This document shows, piece after piece, positions 47,171 through 60,478 of a stretch of DNA of 64,000 nucleotides. Positions within the stretch are counted from its first letter, which is position 1. Each line of letters begins with the position of its first letter. The stretch is taken from assembly GCA_036426205.1 (NCBI GenBank), contig CM071568.1, positions 122,843,149 to 122,907,148 of the forward strand, read 5' to 3'. Under the pieces are notes generated by a model that saw only the letters and a list, made by a program, of their open reading frames with translations, did not search any database and was not told the origin of the DNA. Source of the stretch: Ascaphus truei. Its lineage: Eukaryota > Chordata > Amphibia > Anura > Ascaphidae. Position numbers and translations under genes: made by a program.

Positions 47171-50100
47171 TATGTGTTTTTTCCCCTTTATTATTTCATA
47201 GTGCTGAACATGTAGCTGTACAAATGGAGATACATTGATTTGAACAAGACATTACAAGGTCAATAATACAAGGGTTAGTGCGATTGTAATAAATGGAAAC
47301 AAATGTTCCGAAAAGCTTACTATCGTGCAGTGTATTCGAGCGGAAAAACATATCAAACAGGATATCATAAGTGTAAGTGTGTGTAATCAAAGATGAGTTT
47401 ATCATTGTCAATAAAAGGAGTGTAACATATGAATTCCGCGATTTGTGAGATGGCATCCAACATTGCAGTAAGTTCTAATGGAAAGCTCTCTAGGAAATGG
47501 GCATTTTAGTTGGATTTTGGAGTTGGGAAGAGTGGGTCTGGGCCTGGTGAACCAAAGATACCAAAATATTTCCCAATGTAGTTCCAGCAGTGAAACAGTA
47601 ATACATGCAAAGCAAAAAAAACATGGGCACAAACGACAGGAAATTTGCAATACTCTTGGCATCTCCTTCGTGCTCCCAAAACAGTGTTATGCCCATGGGC
47701 AAGTGTTTGGAAATTATATTTGGCTTTCTCATAGCTACTTGGAATAATGTCCTGTAGCTATGAATGAGGCACTGGGTATTAAAATTGTAGTTACCAAAAA
47801 TGAACATTATGAAATGTTTAAAAAAAAATACAGCAATACAAAATAAGGAATATGAAAAGGTTTAAAATAAAGGCATTAAAAAAAAACAAAACAAGAGGTT
47901 GTGAAAGTTTATACTGTAAATGTTTGTAACCTGAAGCTTGGGTAACCAAGTCTTCACCACCTCTTCCTTTTTAGCTGGCTCTCTGACAGGGAGGCGCTGT
48001 GCTCACCGATATCAGATTCCATCATCACTGATGTGTGACAACTAAGATTTTCCTCTCCTGTGTGCCTGTCCTCACTGTAACTGGAGAGCAAGCAACATTT
48101 TCAACCTTCCAGCAATGTAGTCAAACCTCAAAAGTGACTGTTTTTAAAGGCATCAATTGTTATCAATATGATCGCCAACATAGTCTACAGCGCAGTACGC
48201 TAGGGATGTGATGAACAAAGTTACATTAAAAAGGAAGATCTGGCCCATGGAGCTTGCAATCAATTACAGAGATTTAACCTGTTAAACTAATTACTGCCAT
48301 TAGGTCACGTCGGACCCATGTGTGACCAAAGGATTCACCAGGCTATCACCATCCAACATCTACCACCAACTAAACTGTGGCAGACACTCCAGCAGAACTA
48401 GCAACAGTCTCACAGGTAGACACAGGTTTTTAAAGCGAGAGTCCTACTTCGCTATGTTAATTCTTTTCTGGAAGGCTGGTAACATATGGCAGCAGAGGGT
48501 TATAAGTAGTATTTTAGAAATGGCCCCTTTCCTTTTCATCCTAATCAGATTTGACCGTCACATCCTCCAGCAACTTCTCATTTCAGTGGAATGGCGATTT
48601 TCTTTTAAGACGAAAAGCCTGCAGCATTCAAACCTGCATCTCTGTGCGATTCCTTAACTAACCCTTAAAGGACAACGATACATGAAACAATGTCTACCAT
48701 TGATAACACAGGATATTCCGGAGCGCTATCCTGTTACAGCAAATCCAATACATGTGGGACCAGCGCCTGTCTGCCGCGTTACATGGTACCATTAACTTAA
48801 AGACAACCGTTAAATGTCCAACCTCTAATGTGCACGGGACATGAAATCAAAGACCTTCTAAAAACTGCACTGGGCAGCACCACTCACACTGCTTACACAG
48901 CTGCTTTTTTCCCAAGGAATGTCTGCCAGATGAAAAATACCAAGGCTTAGCCAGATAAGTGTATATAAACACACTGAATTCCACACACTGCCAGGTTCCA
49001 GGAGGGGCACATGGTCTCAGACTCCGGCCTCTGCTCTGTGTGCTTTCTAGCGTGTTATTTCCTCTGGGAGCCAGGGAACATTAACAAACGGCCCTGGAAA
49101 ACACTTCAAAGATGGAATTGCTTCCACTAAGAAGAAATTCACTTCAGGCAGCTTGGGAGCCTGGCCAATAACTTGTTAATGTGTATCATCCTTTTAAAGA
49201 GGCCGGGCAGTGTCTAGATTAGGCAATTTCCCCCTGGAGTAATTGTAAATAAAGCAATGCACACACCTAGGAGAATCATCGGTCTCTCGCACAGACTGCA
49301 TTTCAATCAGCTTTTCTATTTGTTGTTTTCTTCCCTATGTTGACGTAGATCTTAAAAATGGACCAACAAAAAAGGTTCTTCATATAGGAAATTAACATGT
49401 ACACTCATACCCCTGTTTAAGGACACTCACTTTAAGGACACTCGCGAGTAAGTACATCTCGCTCAATAGGCAAACGCCAGCTCACGCCTGCACCTGTCAG
49501 CACGTCCTGAACAGCAATACCGGCTCCCTACCTGTACCGAAGCTGTGCGCAAGCGGGGAGACTATAGAGCTTGTTACACATGCGTTATTTACATCAGTTA
49601 TGCACGTATATGACGATTGCAGTACAGTACATGCATTGATAAGTGGGGACAAGGTAGTGCTTCACTTTAAGTACATTTTCACTTTACATACATGCTCCGG
49701 TCCCATTGCGTACGTTAATGCGGGGTATGCCTGTACAGAGCATTTGCAAACTCCGAGCTCTCTTACTTGCATGTATTGTATGTCTTTATTTATATAGCAC
49801 CATTAATGTACATAGCGCTTCGAGTAATGAGACGTTATGTACAAGTCTCTTGTTTGTCTATTCAAAGACAGGCCAACCTACATCACTTCTCCAATACCAA
49901 AAAGGGCTACTAGAAATCTGAACTAAAATGGATTTAAAATAATTTGACCATGAAAGGTGACTTACATTGTGGTTTCGAATACATTGGAGAATACGAATAG
50001 TAGAATAGACAGACCCAACAAAAATGCAAATGTTAAGATTTAGGCTTACACCTGATCTTGAACATGCACAGTGTGCCAGAGACACCGAGGAGATTCGGCA

Positions 50101-50919
50101 AACCAGTCCAGCAGTAAATGGTCCGGTAGACATGGTCAGCCAGCTCATTTCTTATACCCGGGCACATTAAGATGACTACAAAATATGCAGTCACACATCG
50201 GCCGACTTGCACTAAATGACAATGTTCTTAGATTGAAACCGAGGAATTGCGTACAGTATTTTACATTTTTACATCAGAAGTACTTTGAAATCACTTTTCA
50301 AAGTCTGCACATTTAACATGAATCTCTCCCTTATTGAAACTGAAGATGGTAGATGGACATAGTGATGGTCAATTTTGTTTGCTCCACCTCAATTATAATT
50401 AAACGGTTTATAAATGCCATTTGTTGAATTTAGTCTTGATTATATTTTATATGAAAAAGGATGGAATGGCATTAGCTACTCAAGCTAACTTTTCCTCAAA
50501 TATTTTAAAATATTAAGCAAGCCTGGATTTCATGGTGAACCATGCTATTTAGCAATGAGATCACCATGTATTTAATGACCTAGCCAAGCATGCATACTTG
50601 TGCCGGGCCAGTTTTTGTGGGGTGGATCTGGGATGCCGCATAATTTAACATGGCTGTCCTCAACACCATCTAAAGATCTCTTACCCAAGCCACTTATGCA
50701 TAGGAGTATGGAGTTTCACACCCATATGTTGAGGAAAAGCTTTAGCGACGAGCCTCGCCTCGCCTCTTTTCTCATCACAAATGGTGACCTAGCAGCAGAC
50801 GGGAGTATATCCGATTACCTGCTGGTTAGGTTTAGACTATGGTAAATTACAGGAGATATTCTGTGTGAAAATAAATCTGGTCAATGACTTGGGCCAATAG
50901 ACACAATGTTCAAAAGATG

Positions 50920-51230
50920 TTAAAAGCAGCAACCCCAGCCATTTTACTTATTCATTCATTTTTAAAGAATTGGAAGTGGGGGGAGGGTTTCGGAGCTGCA
51001 CCTAGCTATTTTTAGCTCCCGGAGACCCGGTTCCTGAACTACTTACACTTTAAGTTGCCAGTTTATTTCCTGAATTTTCAATGATGGCTTCTGCAGTCAT
51101 CCAATAGGAAGCCACAACATTATGCGTTGTAGCTCCCTACTGGCCCGCAGAACCCGAGTGCTTTGGTGGCCATTTTGATTTCTGTAAAGGGAGGGAAAAC
51201 ACTAGCTGCTACAAAAAAAAAAAAACACAT
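50920..51230. repeat. Dispersed MITE-like repeat, GGAGACCC family
   Basis: It starts TTAAAAGCAGCAACCCC and contains CCCGGAGACCCGGTTCCTGA and ACAACATTATGCGTTGTAGC; it ends near CTAGCTGCT. It is related to 58716-59109 and 32838-33175. Confidence 0.55.
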
Positions 51231-52994
51231 TTGAAATAGACTTTTTGGCATGGCAAATGTCTGCAAATTGTATTGTAAATACTTTTTTTTTTTTTTTTAA
51301 TTATTTGATATGTAGGCCTAATGCAGAATATTTAATCAACAGTACACCTCCAGGTTGGTCTGTGGCAGCATGGTCTGATACTGAACTTTGGTTGATAAAC
51401 ACTGGCATACACTTGAAATCCAATGACTAATTTTAGTCTCATGCTTTGCCGACTTTTACTCAAGGACATGCTTGGAAAGAAGTATATATATTTTTTGGTA
51501 AATTGAAGTGTTGCAGACTTGTCCAGGACTGGGAGGAAGATCAGACATACAGAGCCTCTCGCCCATGCACATTATTTGTTGTTCTCTACAAATTAGAGGT
51601 AATGCAATTTTAAAGCAATACTAAATAATTAATTTTGCCAGCAATTCTGAAGGTTGCTTGCACAGACTAAAATAACGATGTATCCATTGTTCTGTCTTTC
51701 TATTTAATTTCCTAAGTAACGCACTTATGAACTCTTCCTTCAGCGCTTGCACCATTAGGGAAATAAACAACATTCCTACTCGCTCTAGAGGAAGAAACTG
51801 CAACCAACTTATTTTCTTACAGGAACACAAATGAAATCGGAAGTTTTCATAATGCAACTTTGCCGTTATTCCTTTCTATGTGTTTAAAAGTTAACGTGGC
51901 AACACTAGAAATGGTTTAGTTGTGTTGCTGAGCAGAGGGGCTGATCCTTTTACCCCAGAAAGAGCACAGTCTGAGAACTGGAGAACTTCCCCACAGCATT
52001 CCTCTGTGAGCCAAGTCAGTAGGATTCCCACACTCCACAGTAACAAGCAGCCACCTGACCGACGTACAGAAAATCTACAGGCAGTGATCCAGCTGGCTTT
52101 ATACACACACGAATTCCATACAGCCCCGGAATACAGGAGACCGCCTTATAACACGCCTGGAGCAATGTAGCAGCACATGGCTCACTCGTGTGGGAAGCTC
52201 AACTGGGAGCTGCCATTCCACCAGAGTTTTAACATTCTGAGAATGAGCAGAAACAGAACAATAAATCCCCTTCAATTATATCACTATATCTATCTCTCTC
52301 TATAATCTTTGTTTCCAATCAGCATAATGAATGGTAAATGAAACATGAAGCCTTGGAAATTGCTGCCTCGCTGGCTGGAAAATGATGGCACCACATAGTG
52401 TGTGCACAAAAACCTATGAACTCTTTTGCAGACAGAGGTGCAAGACCAACTTATTCCAAAGGACAGCGTATGGTTTACCGGGATACACAAAAATAATTAA
52501 AAAAAAAATGTTATTGCAAAAAAAGTGCAAATTCCTTTGGGCATGCTGGTGGTTCTGAAAGGGTTAATCTCACCCGTCTCTCCCATTAACCGTATGTGCA
52601 GAACTTGCAGCCGGCTAAATGAGCTTCGCATCTTCTTGGCAGCCAAAGGAGCTCCCTCTGCTGGAAGCAAAGACGACAGCGCAGCTCTAGTGCAAGAATT
52701 ACAAACTGAAATAATACAGTACAGTATACAATGCATCTGTGGTGTCCTGCAGTACTCGAAAGTCCCTCCGCTGCAAAGCACAGCAGGGCCCGGGCCAGTG
52801 AACAGGCTCATTAATAACCTAACTAAATTGTTTACCGACATGCTTTTGAAAGTCAAACTTCTTCCTACATCACGTAGGGGCGGAGAGAGGTTAAGTGATT
52901 AGGATGCGTCAGAAGTGCAGTCTCTTTCTAGGCCATTAACAGTGACTTGTTTACAGAGTTAAAATGTGGCGATTGTTGCCTAAAAAGTAAGACA

Positions 52995-53240
52995 CGTAAT
53001 AATTAATAATAATAATAGCACGTTCTTGTATAGCGCTGCTAGTTTAAGCAGCGCTTTACAGAGCCGTTTTGCAGGCACTGTCCCTGCCACATAGAGCTTA
53101 CAATCTATGTTTTTGGTGCCTGAGGCACAGGGAGGTAAAGTGACTTGCCCAAGGTCAAAAGGCGCCGACGCCGGGAATTGAAATAGTTTCAAACTCAGTG
53201 CCAGTCAGTGTCTTTACTCACTGAGCCACTCCTTCATCCC
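52995..53240 (-). mobile_element. MIR-like CORE-SINE
   Basis: The reverse complement reads TTTTGACCTTGGGCAAGTCA, CTTTACCTCCCTGTGCCTCAG, then ATTGTAAGCTC and an L2-like tail ending in ATTATTATTATTAATTATTA. This order (tRNA-derived head, CORE, L2 tail) is that of MIR-type SINEs. The head retains GAATTGAAA-like B-box remains but is too diverged to be functional. Confidence 0.8.
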
Positions 53241-53764
53241 AAAGTAATGATACTTTAAATCAGTGGTTCCCACTCCATAACCTCCATCTCAAAGTGAAAT
53301 AACTACCCATAGTTATAGTTTTATCACATCTATTCCCGTACTGGTTCTCTCGGTCATTGCCCCACAGAAACCTGACTCTCATAACCCACAGGAGAGAGGA
53401 GCGTTACTAGATAAGGACACCTGTGCACATGCACAAAATGAATCCCTCCAGACATCAAAACCTAAAAAAGTGTGTCAAATCTTTACACACATTCCTCACA
53501 CTGGGCGGAGCAATAGGGAGGTACTTTTGGCAACAGTTCCGCCTGTATGCCCATACCCAGAACCATCAATTTGTTGTCTTCGTGTGATATGAGGAGGAGC
53601 TGGGAGCTTTACACTACAGTACATGTCTTTACAGGAAGATCTGTACCTGCTTCTGCTGCCCACACATCTCACACTCAAAGTTAGTCAATGGCTCCCGGCC
53701 CTTCCCTTCCGAGACAAACACGCACAGGATGCATATCACTGATGGGTATGATGGGGAGAGAAGT

Positions 53765-53960
53765 ATGTATATCTTTACTTATATAGAGCCCACAGTGTAC
53801 TCGGCACTTTGCTACAGAGACAATACAGTACAGAGAATTATAAAACAATAAGTGCAACAAGCAAAATCATACAAGAATCAAGGCAATCCCTGCCCCAGAG
53901 AGCTTACAATCTAAGTGTACGTTGGGAGATTTACAGAGACAGCAAGTGAGGGAATAAGTT
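53765..53960 (-). mobile_element. L2-type 3' tail fragment
   Basis: AGAGAGCTTACAATCTAAG with TTTACTTATATAGAGCCCAC is the tail shared by L2 elements and MIR-like SINEs. A similar short piece lies at about 49780-49820 (TTTATTTATATAGCACC). Confidence 0.6.
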
Positions 53961-54130
53961 CAGTGGATGTGGGATGATTCAGGGTAGATTCAACCATAAC
54001 TCACAAAGAAGCCTTGTGTGCATTTTTAAAAATGTATTTTTTTCACCAAATTACACGCCAGAAGCAGCATTTTAAATGCAGTGATGTGTTTTTTAACTCA
54101 CAGGAAAAAAAAAATCAAAAATAATAATAA

Positions 54131-54335
54131 GTTGTGTGTGCAGAGCATGCGCATTTTAAGTGAAACATTGTCTTTTGTCAGAGAAATTGTGTTTGTGATG
54201 GTGATGTATTAAATTAAACCACAATTTTAGTGACAAAATGCAAAGAAGTTTGACTTAGAACATGCGTGCTCGGCACACACCCCCTGTATCAGCTATTTGC
54301 ACTTTTATATTTATACTAAGTGTGAATTCTGTGTG
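54131..54335. repeat. Palindromic repeat, inverted copy of 21545-21768
   Basis: It opens GTGTGTGCAGAGCATGCGCA and ends GCGTGCTCGGCACACACC, an imperfect palindrome, followed by CAGCTATTTGCACTTTTATA. The copy at 21 kb carries the reverse complement in the same order. The simple-repeat array begins directly at this end. Confidence 0.75.
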
Positions 54336-54828
54336 TGTCTGCGCGTGCCTGTGCCTGTGCCTGCGCGTGCCTGTGCCTGTGTCTGTGTCTGCGCGTGCCT
54401 GTGTCTGAGCGTGCGTGTCTGTGTCTGCGCGTGCGTGTCTGTGTCTGCGCGTCTGTGTCTGCGCGTGCGTGTCTGTGTCTGCGCGTGCCTGTGTCTGTGT
54501 CTGTGTCTGCGCGTGCGTGTCTGTGTCTGTGTCTGCGCGTGCCTGTGCCTGTGCGTGTGTCTGCGCGTGCCTGTGCCTGTGCGTGCCTGTGCCTGTGTCT
54601 GCGCGTGCCTGTGTCTGCGCGTGTCTGTGTCTGCGCGTGTCTGTGTCTGCGCGTGTCTGTGTCTGCGCGTGTCTGTGTCTGCGCGTGTCTGTGTCTGCGC
54701 GTGTCTGTGTGTGCCTGTGTCTGCGCGTGCCTGTGTCTGCGCGTGCCTGTGTCTGCGCGTGCCTGTGTCTGCGCGTGCCTGTGTCTGCGCGTGCCTGTGT
54801 CTGCGCGTGCCTGTGTCTGCGCGTGTGT
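54331..54828. repeat. Tandem array of TGTGTCTGCGCGTGCC
   Basis: About 500 bp of a 14-16-bp unit (TGTGTCTGCGCGTGCC and the 14-bp variant TGTGTCTGCGCGTC/TGTGTCTGCGCGTG), most regular at its right end. The sequence alternates purine and pyrimidine almost throughout, which favours Z-DNA. It is followed by an A-run at about 54838-54858. Long open frames on both strands are repeat artefacts. Confidence 0.93.
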
Positions 54829-56597
54829 TAGATCAGCAAAAAAAAAAAAAAAAAAAAATACATTTTCTTCACAAAATAAGTACCAGTAACTTGGACTAGA
54901 AATAAGCTTTACAACTGGAAAGCGCTCCACTAATGCATCTTTTCAGCCATTGCACTATAGGATTGTTTATAAACATACAGGTTTAGGATCTTTCTAGTTG
55001 TTACTTCAAGATAAAATGAGATTACTTCTCAATTCTGTCTCTTTTTACAACATGAGACAAACCATTTTAAAAATGTGATTCAGTGTTTTGCAGACTTATT
55101 TAATGAAATAGCAAGGTTCATTTTTCTCTCTGTGATAGTGCGCCGGCATGGTACAATTAATTCATGCACAGAAGACAAAGATATCCAAAACACAAACATG
55201 TGATCAGAATGAAAAGAAAACAGAATTTATTTGTTACCGGTACCTTTAAAACCCTTCTGCTGTCTTTACAGAAACCTTTTGCAATCCTTCAGGTTTAATA
55301 ACGTCGCATACAGGGTTTTTCCCATTTACTATTTTAGTGAAAATCGGGGAGCCCCCTTTCCCCCCGTGTCTAGGGACGTTACTGTGGTGCTTTACCTGGA
55401 TGGCTTACAGGAGGCCAGATTCTCTGCTGAAGGGAGTCTGGGGTGACCAATACACTTACACAGCGCCTCCACCTGGAAGGGATCTGCACGCAGGGGGATA
55501 GCCCCTTCCAAGACAATGTACCCAGTAATTACACACAGGTTATGGTATAACAGTATTTACTGGACACCTAATCAGCATAACAATAATACAACACAATGCT
55601 TACACTATGCAGATGTACAGTACATAACCCCACAGGGTATTCCCACTGTACTTGGGGTGCAGGGGCACCAGAACCCTACTTTCCTTCCCACAATGACAAC
55701 CCCACTCAAGTATGAGGCGTAGCGCTAGCCTGTGGACTGTTGGTGCACTTGTTGGTATACCTGCCCGGGGCTCCAGCACCCGGGTGTAGCTGAGCAACCA
55801 CCAAACGATCAGTCTGATCCAACTCCTTCCGTCTCCGCGTAGGGTGGCCTCCAGCCGGAGCGTCCCACCATAGTCTCTGACAAAGATGGCAGCCTGGTCT
55901 CAGACCACAGCCCTGAAACACCGTGTGGTGTCCGTTGCTGTGTCCCTGACACTTGGCACTACAGGGGCAGTGTCCCTATCTAAGGTGGCTTCCCTGAAGC
56001 AACCACAAGCTTACTTGATTGGGGCATATCTTGGACCTAGGGGGTTAATCTGGCCTAGTCCGAGTGCCACTGACACTCAGACCCTACCTTCCCCTTCCTG
56101 GTCTTGGCTCCAAATGCCGCCTCGCGCTCTAAGCACGCCAAATGTATCAGTCCTCTCCTCAGAGGATCTGTGGAACCCTATTGGTTAATACTGCCCACGT
56201 GGTAAATGCCCCAAAGCATTATGGGGCTTGTATTTCCCCTGCAGAGTCCTAATGTGAGATGGCCGCTGCTCCTAGACTCATCCTGCGCATGTGCACCTCA
56301 TCGCACATGCGCGAACATACTCAAAATGGCGACGACCTGTCATTCGTGCCGACGCGGAGTCCCAGCGATCCGGTCGCCCTATGGGCCGCAATACACCACC
56401 GCAACTCCCCACACCTCCCTCTCTCTCGGCGGGCCCCTCCGCTGCGCCAGCAGCACCCGCATGCTCCGCTGAGCAGCCGCAGCGCTCCGGACCACAGGCA
56501 ATGAGGACGGGGGGGAAAACAGCTGGCTACAATCGTATAAAATCAAATGAGTCAAACAGATTTTCTCCCAACTAAGAGCTTCAGGAGTTTCGGCCTT

Positions 56598-56893
56598 AAG
56601 CTGCAATTCTAGTAGGCGCGACGGTGCGTGCAATTTCACGCGCTGCGAGAACAAAGTGCAGCAGCTGTTATGGGCCGGCCATAGTGAGCTCCATGCAGAG
56701 CGACTGCGCCACAGATTTTTCCAAAGACAATTGAAAATTTTTGCGGCGGCCGCATCTTGTGAGCAGTTCAGCCAATGAGAGCGAACTAGCCTGGTGACAC
56801 GTCCACCACGCCTCCAATTGCCGGGAGCTCAGTTCGCCCATCGCTCGGGCGACAGGCGTGCGATGCCATGCGCTGCTACTATAATCTTAGCCT
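56598..56893. mobile_element. Harbinger-like MITE
   Basis: Imperfect inverted ends: AGCTGCAATTCTAGTAGGCG on the left and GGCTAAGATTATAGTAGCAG from the right. The interior is CpG-rich and non-coding, like the elements at 24709 and 46909. Confidence 0.5.
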
Positions 56894-57558
56894 AAATAGA
56901 CACAGCTAAGCGAAGCATTTCACACAACTCACAGACAACTCAAGTATGCAAATTATAATCAATAAAAACCTCCTGCTTAAAGCCCATGAGGGGGAAAAAA
57001 AAAAAAAAAAAAAAGAGAACACCACCACGGATATTCACTATTTAAAATACAGGGAAATGATAAAAGAACAGTATACGACAAGGGCACGAGAGAGAAAAGT
57101 TAAGAGGGTATAGGGACTCCTTGCACCAGGAGAGTTTACAGATTACGCGAGGAGCTGGCAAAAAATGGAGGAGATGTCTATAAAGCAATAGTCAAGCAGT
57201 GTGCTGAAGAAGTCACCTGCGACACGAGCGTGGGTACTACATTACTGTATAGGTATTCCATGTGTATCGACCCTACAGACGAGCAGGCACTGCCAAAAAT
57301 TCCTAATGTGGGTTACAGTGTTCACACCGATTCTCAAGACGTCACATGTACAGACACTAAAGATACAGCAAACCTGTGGAAGTAAAGTAACTCTGCACGG
57401 GCCTGCGACTTGTGAGAGAATAAAGGCTCACACAGAAGTAGAAGGTACAGAAGTAACACTGGGCAATGTAGACAGCTCTTTACTTGGCGACTTTAGCAAG
57501 CTGGAATATTATTGACCCCTGGCTGTATTAAAGGTTAAAATCAATTGCTGTGAAAGAT

Positions 57559-57617
57559 GCAGACACCTAATTGGCCCTTGATAAAAGCAGACACCTAATT
57601 GGCCCTTGATAAAAGCA
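57559..57617. repeat. Two-copy 28-bp tandem duplication
   Basis: GCAGACACCTAATTGGCCCT plus TGATAAAA occurs twice in perfect tandem, followed by a third partial GCA. This is a young local duplication. Confidence 0.9.
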
Positions 57618-58715
57618 AAGTTTTAAATGTATATTTTTCACCCCCCCTCACTGGTGTGTATCCATGATATAGATACTGGGAGTACTGTAGGTCTATTCTT
57701 TGTGTTATATAGAAGACACTCACTTCTCACTAAATTTCTCGCTCATTTTCTGGTCAACATCACATGGACAGAAACTAAACAAAAAGTAAAATGTCCTTGG
57801 GTCCTCCCACCCTTACGTTATAGACGGTACAGTTAAGATAAACACCCAACACAAGCCAAGCACTGTGCCAAGTCAAACTACATGTTACTTTTGTTGTTGG
57901 CAAACGTGAGCGCTGGCTTGTTTGCGCCCCAACAATTGATTTTTGTTGTTCGTTGTATTTTTCTTACAGAGGTAGAGTAGGTGGTGCTGTAGCACACAAC
58001 AGTAGCCGTTTTGGCCTTCAATGGCTACCATGGATTACTGGCGATAAAGCCTCACAATTACATCCTACTGGACGTACAGGAGGATGCAAAGATCTTGCTC
58101 AAATTTGGAACACCACCAAAATAGTAGGATGTGGAAGGCACAGATCAAGAATACAGACAAAATACTAATAGCCCGTTCAACAGTTTTTTTTGGTAAGGAT
58201 TTTATCAGGGAACTCAGAACTGCTGTACCCTACCTTTTGTGTGCAAGTTATAAGGGCAGCCCCACGTCGCTGGCCAGAAAACAACCTTTTGTAGAGATTA
58301 CCAATGGCATTTCTTAGGGGCTTGAGAGTGGGTAGGGGCTTGTCAAACAGGTTTCATTTTACCATTATTCCAGCCGGTCGTCATTAGAACGCCAGCAAAG
58401 TGAAAGGAGATCTGGCTGAACAAGCTCTCGCTGAACACAAAGTGCGATGGGGGAGTAGCCCGAGAGAAATGAAACCCCTCCCAAGTCGCCGCTCACCATC
58501 TTTACATGTTACACTTTGACAAAAGAATGTAAAAATATGTATAGGTGTCAGATTTAGGGAAAAAAAAAAAAAAAGACATCCCCAGTTGTAACCCTTTAAA
58601 CAGGACATTGGCATTAGTTCACTTTGGCTCTAGGGGGTAATATTTCACTGGCAGGTCAAGTCGAACTTACGGGAGACAGCAGGTACATAATATCTTTCAA
58701 TCATTATGGAGTTAA

Positions 58716-59109
58716 AGCCGGAGTTCTGCCTGGCTGATTCTTTTCTTATATTTTGGGAACCCGGTTTATTTTTGGGGGGGCAGGGGGGTGGGGGAATTGA
58801 GCCCCATTATTTTAATCTCGGGAGAACCCTTGGTTCCCGTAATACTTACCGGTGTAGTTACCGGGTGTCTGTGCTCCCTCCAGGGAAATAAAAATAGCTG
58901 GGAAGGGGGAGTCCGACGGGTAGCTGCAACATTATGCTTTGCGCTTTTGTCATGGATGGCCATTTAAATCCCTTTTTAAAATCAGAAATAATACGGGTAA
59001 CTTCAACGGGAACTATCCTGGGGTCCCCAGAGCAGAAAACAGCGCAGGCTCAATCTGGAGGACCACAGGCTGCCATGCTGTAAAATCAAAATTAGGTGGG
59101 ACTCCTGCT
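58716..59109. mobile_element. TTAA-flanked MITE
   Basis: TTAA lies at 58712-58715 and 59110-59113. The ends are AGCCGGAGT and, from the right, AGCAGGAGT (8 of 9). TTAA target duplications are typical of piggyBac and Kolobok transposons; the AGCAG terminus recurs at other copies in the window. The interior contains a G-run and no coding sequence. Confidence 0.65.
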
Positions 59110-60122
59110 TTAAGGATACAATGACACTTTCATTTTTTGGGGTGTGAACAGTAAATAAAAATAGAACTTGTGAGCACAATTACGTCTCAGACAGGTCTGT
59201 AACGCTGCTTTTCCCCATCATCTCTCCGCATATTGCTTCCACTGCAGCAAGGGATTCTGGGTAATGTCATGCAAAGGAGTGTGTCACAGTGTGTCACTTT
59301 TTGCTTCGTATCCATTTTAACATTGACCTGTGAAAGCTTATGCCGGCCATATTACACAGCTTTTCAGCACAACATATGTTTAAAAAGTGCAAAGCCAGTA
59401 AACCTACTCACAGACGGCTTTTTCGACCACCTCCTATTATGCCTACTGAGGCTTCTTTGGGGGTGGGTGGTGGATCACCCCTCAGGAGTGCACCTAAGTG
59501 TCTATGTTGATGTCTGCGGTGCAGTAAAATAGGTGCCCACTTACAGCTAGTCACAGTGGGTAAGAAACTCACCCAGGGACTGAGGGACTACAGTGATAGT
59601 TACCCTGGGCGGCCAGGGGTGGTGGGACCCGAGGAACCATTTGTCACAGACGGCACACCTATCACTTCTATGTGTGACGAGGATTAATACACAGCTATTG
59701 ATACATTCTTCACCTCGCAAGATCCCTCAAATTAATATCTCCCCTCAATCCGTCACGAACTGCACGCCTGTGAGCACGTGATATATATGTGATGTGTTAA
59801 TACACAGCTTCCTAGCTGACTCACCTTTCACCTACGCAAGGTACCTCAAATGAGTAATATCTTTTGCTTTTTTTTTTGGTGACAAACAGTTTACTTCACC
59901 ACATACAACTGATAAACATGTATTGAATAACAAGTGCTAATTACTGTATTTTTCACATCCCATCAACATGGTTAAGGTTTAACACATAGTTTTCTTCAAC
60001 CAAACACAATGCTGGGTGGAGGCATGTATTAGTCTCAGAGAAGGAGTGGAAGAAATGCAGCTTGGTATACCCAAGCAGAGCAAAATGGAGGTTTATTTAC
60101 TTTCATGTATCTGTCATTCTAA

Positions 60123-60478
60123 GGCCTTGGACATGGTCAAAAAGACCGTGCTGAGGCGCGCTGAGGGGAAACATTATCCCTATCAGCACGGCTTTAGACG
60201 GCGCTTCTGCAGGCGTGCGGAAATGCAGGAGACAGGCAAGTTTAATTTTTGCCGCTCATGCAAGCCCAGGGCCGGTCACGTGACTGCCAGAAGCCAATGG
60301 CAGTCCGTGACGTGGCGCCCTAGCCCCGCCTCCCGGCCCGCCTTCATGCCCGCCTCCCACCCTGCACACAAGCGCGCTCGCTGACGCTCATGCAGGGACA
60401 AGAAAAATCTCCTGCGTGAGCAGGTGAGCATGAGTGTCAGCGCTGCCCAGCGCCGCTCCCTGCACCATGTCCCAGGCC
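60123..60478. mobile_element. Harbinger-like MITE with TAA target duplication
   Basis: It is flanked by TAA at 60120-60122 and 60479-60481. The ends are GGCCTTGGACATGG and, from the right, GGCCTGGGACATGG. Subterminal GC-rich motifs (GCTGAGGCGCGCTGAGGGG and GCGCTGGGCAGCGCTG from the right) also mirror each other. Non-coding. Confidence 0.75.

Noticed and set aside
52525..52902. 125-residue open frame with an orderly-looking sequence (LNELRIFLAAKGAPSAGSKDD)
   Set aside because: No recognised family, no splice or promoter context, and an opposite-strand frame of similar length; I cannot support it as a gene.
54297..54930. Long Cys/Val- and His/Thr-rich frames on both strands
   Set aside because: They are translations of the TGTGTCTGCGCGTGCC array in all frames, not proteins.
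56206..56575. GC-rich open frames near 56.2-56.6 kb as a promoter-linked exon
   Set aside because: The CpG content is explained by repeat sequence and no conserved protein motif or splice structure is visible.
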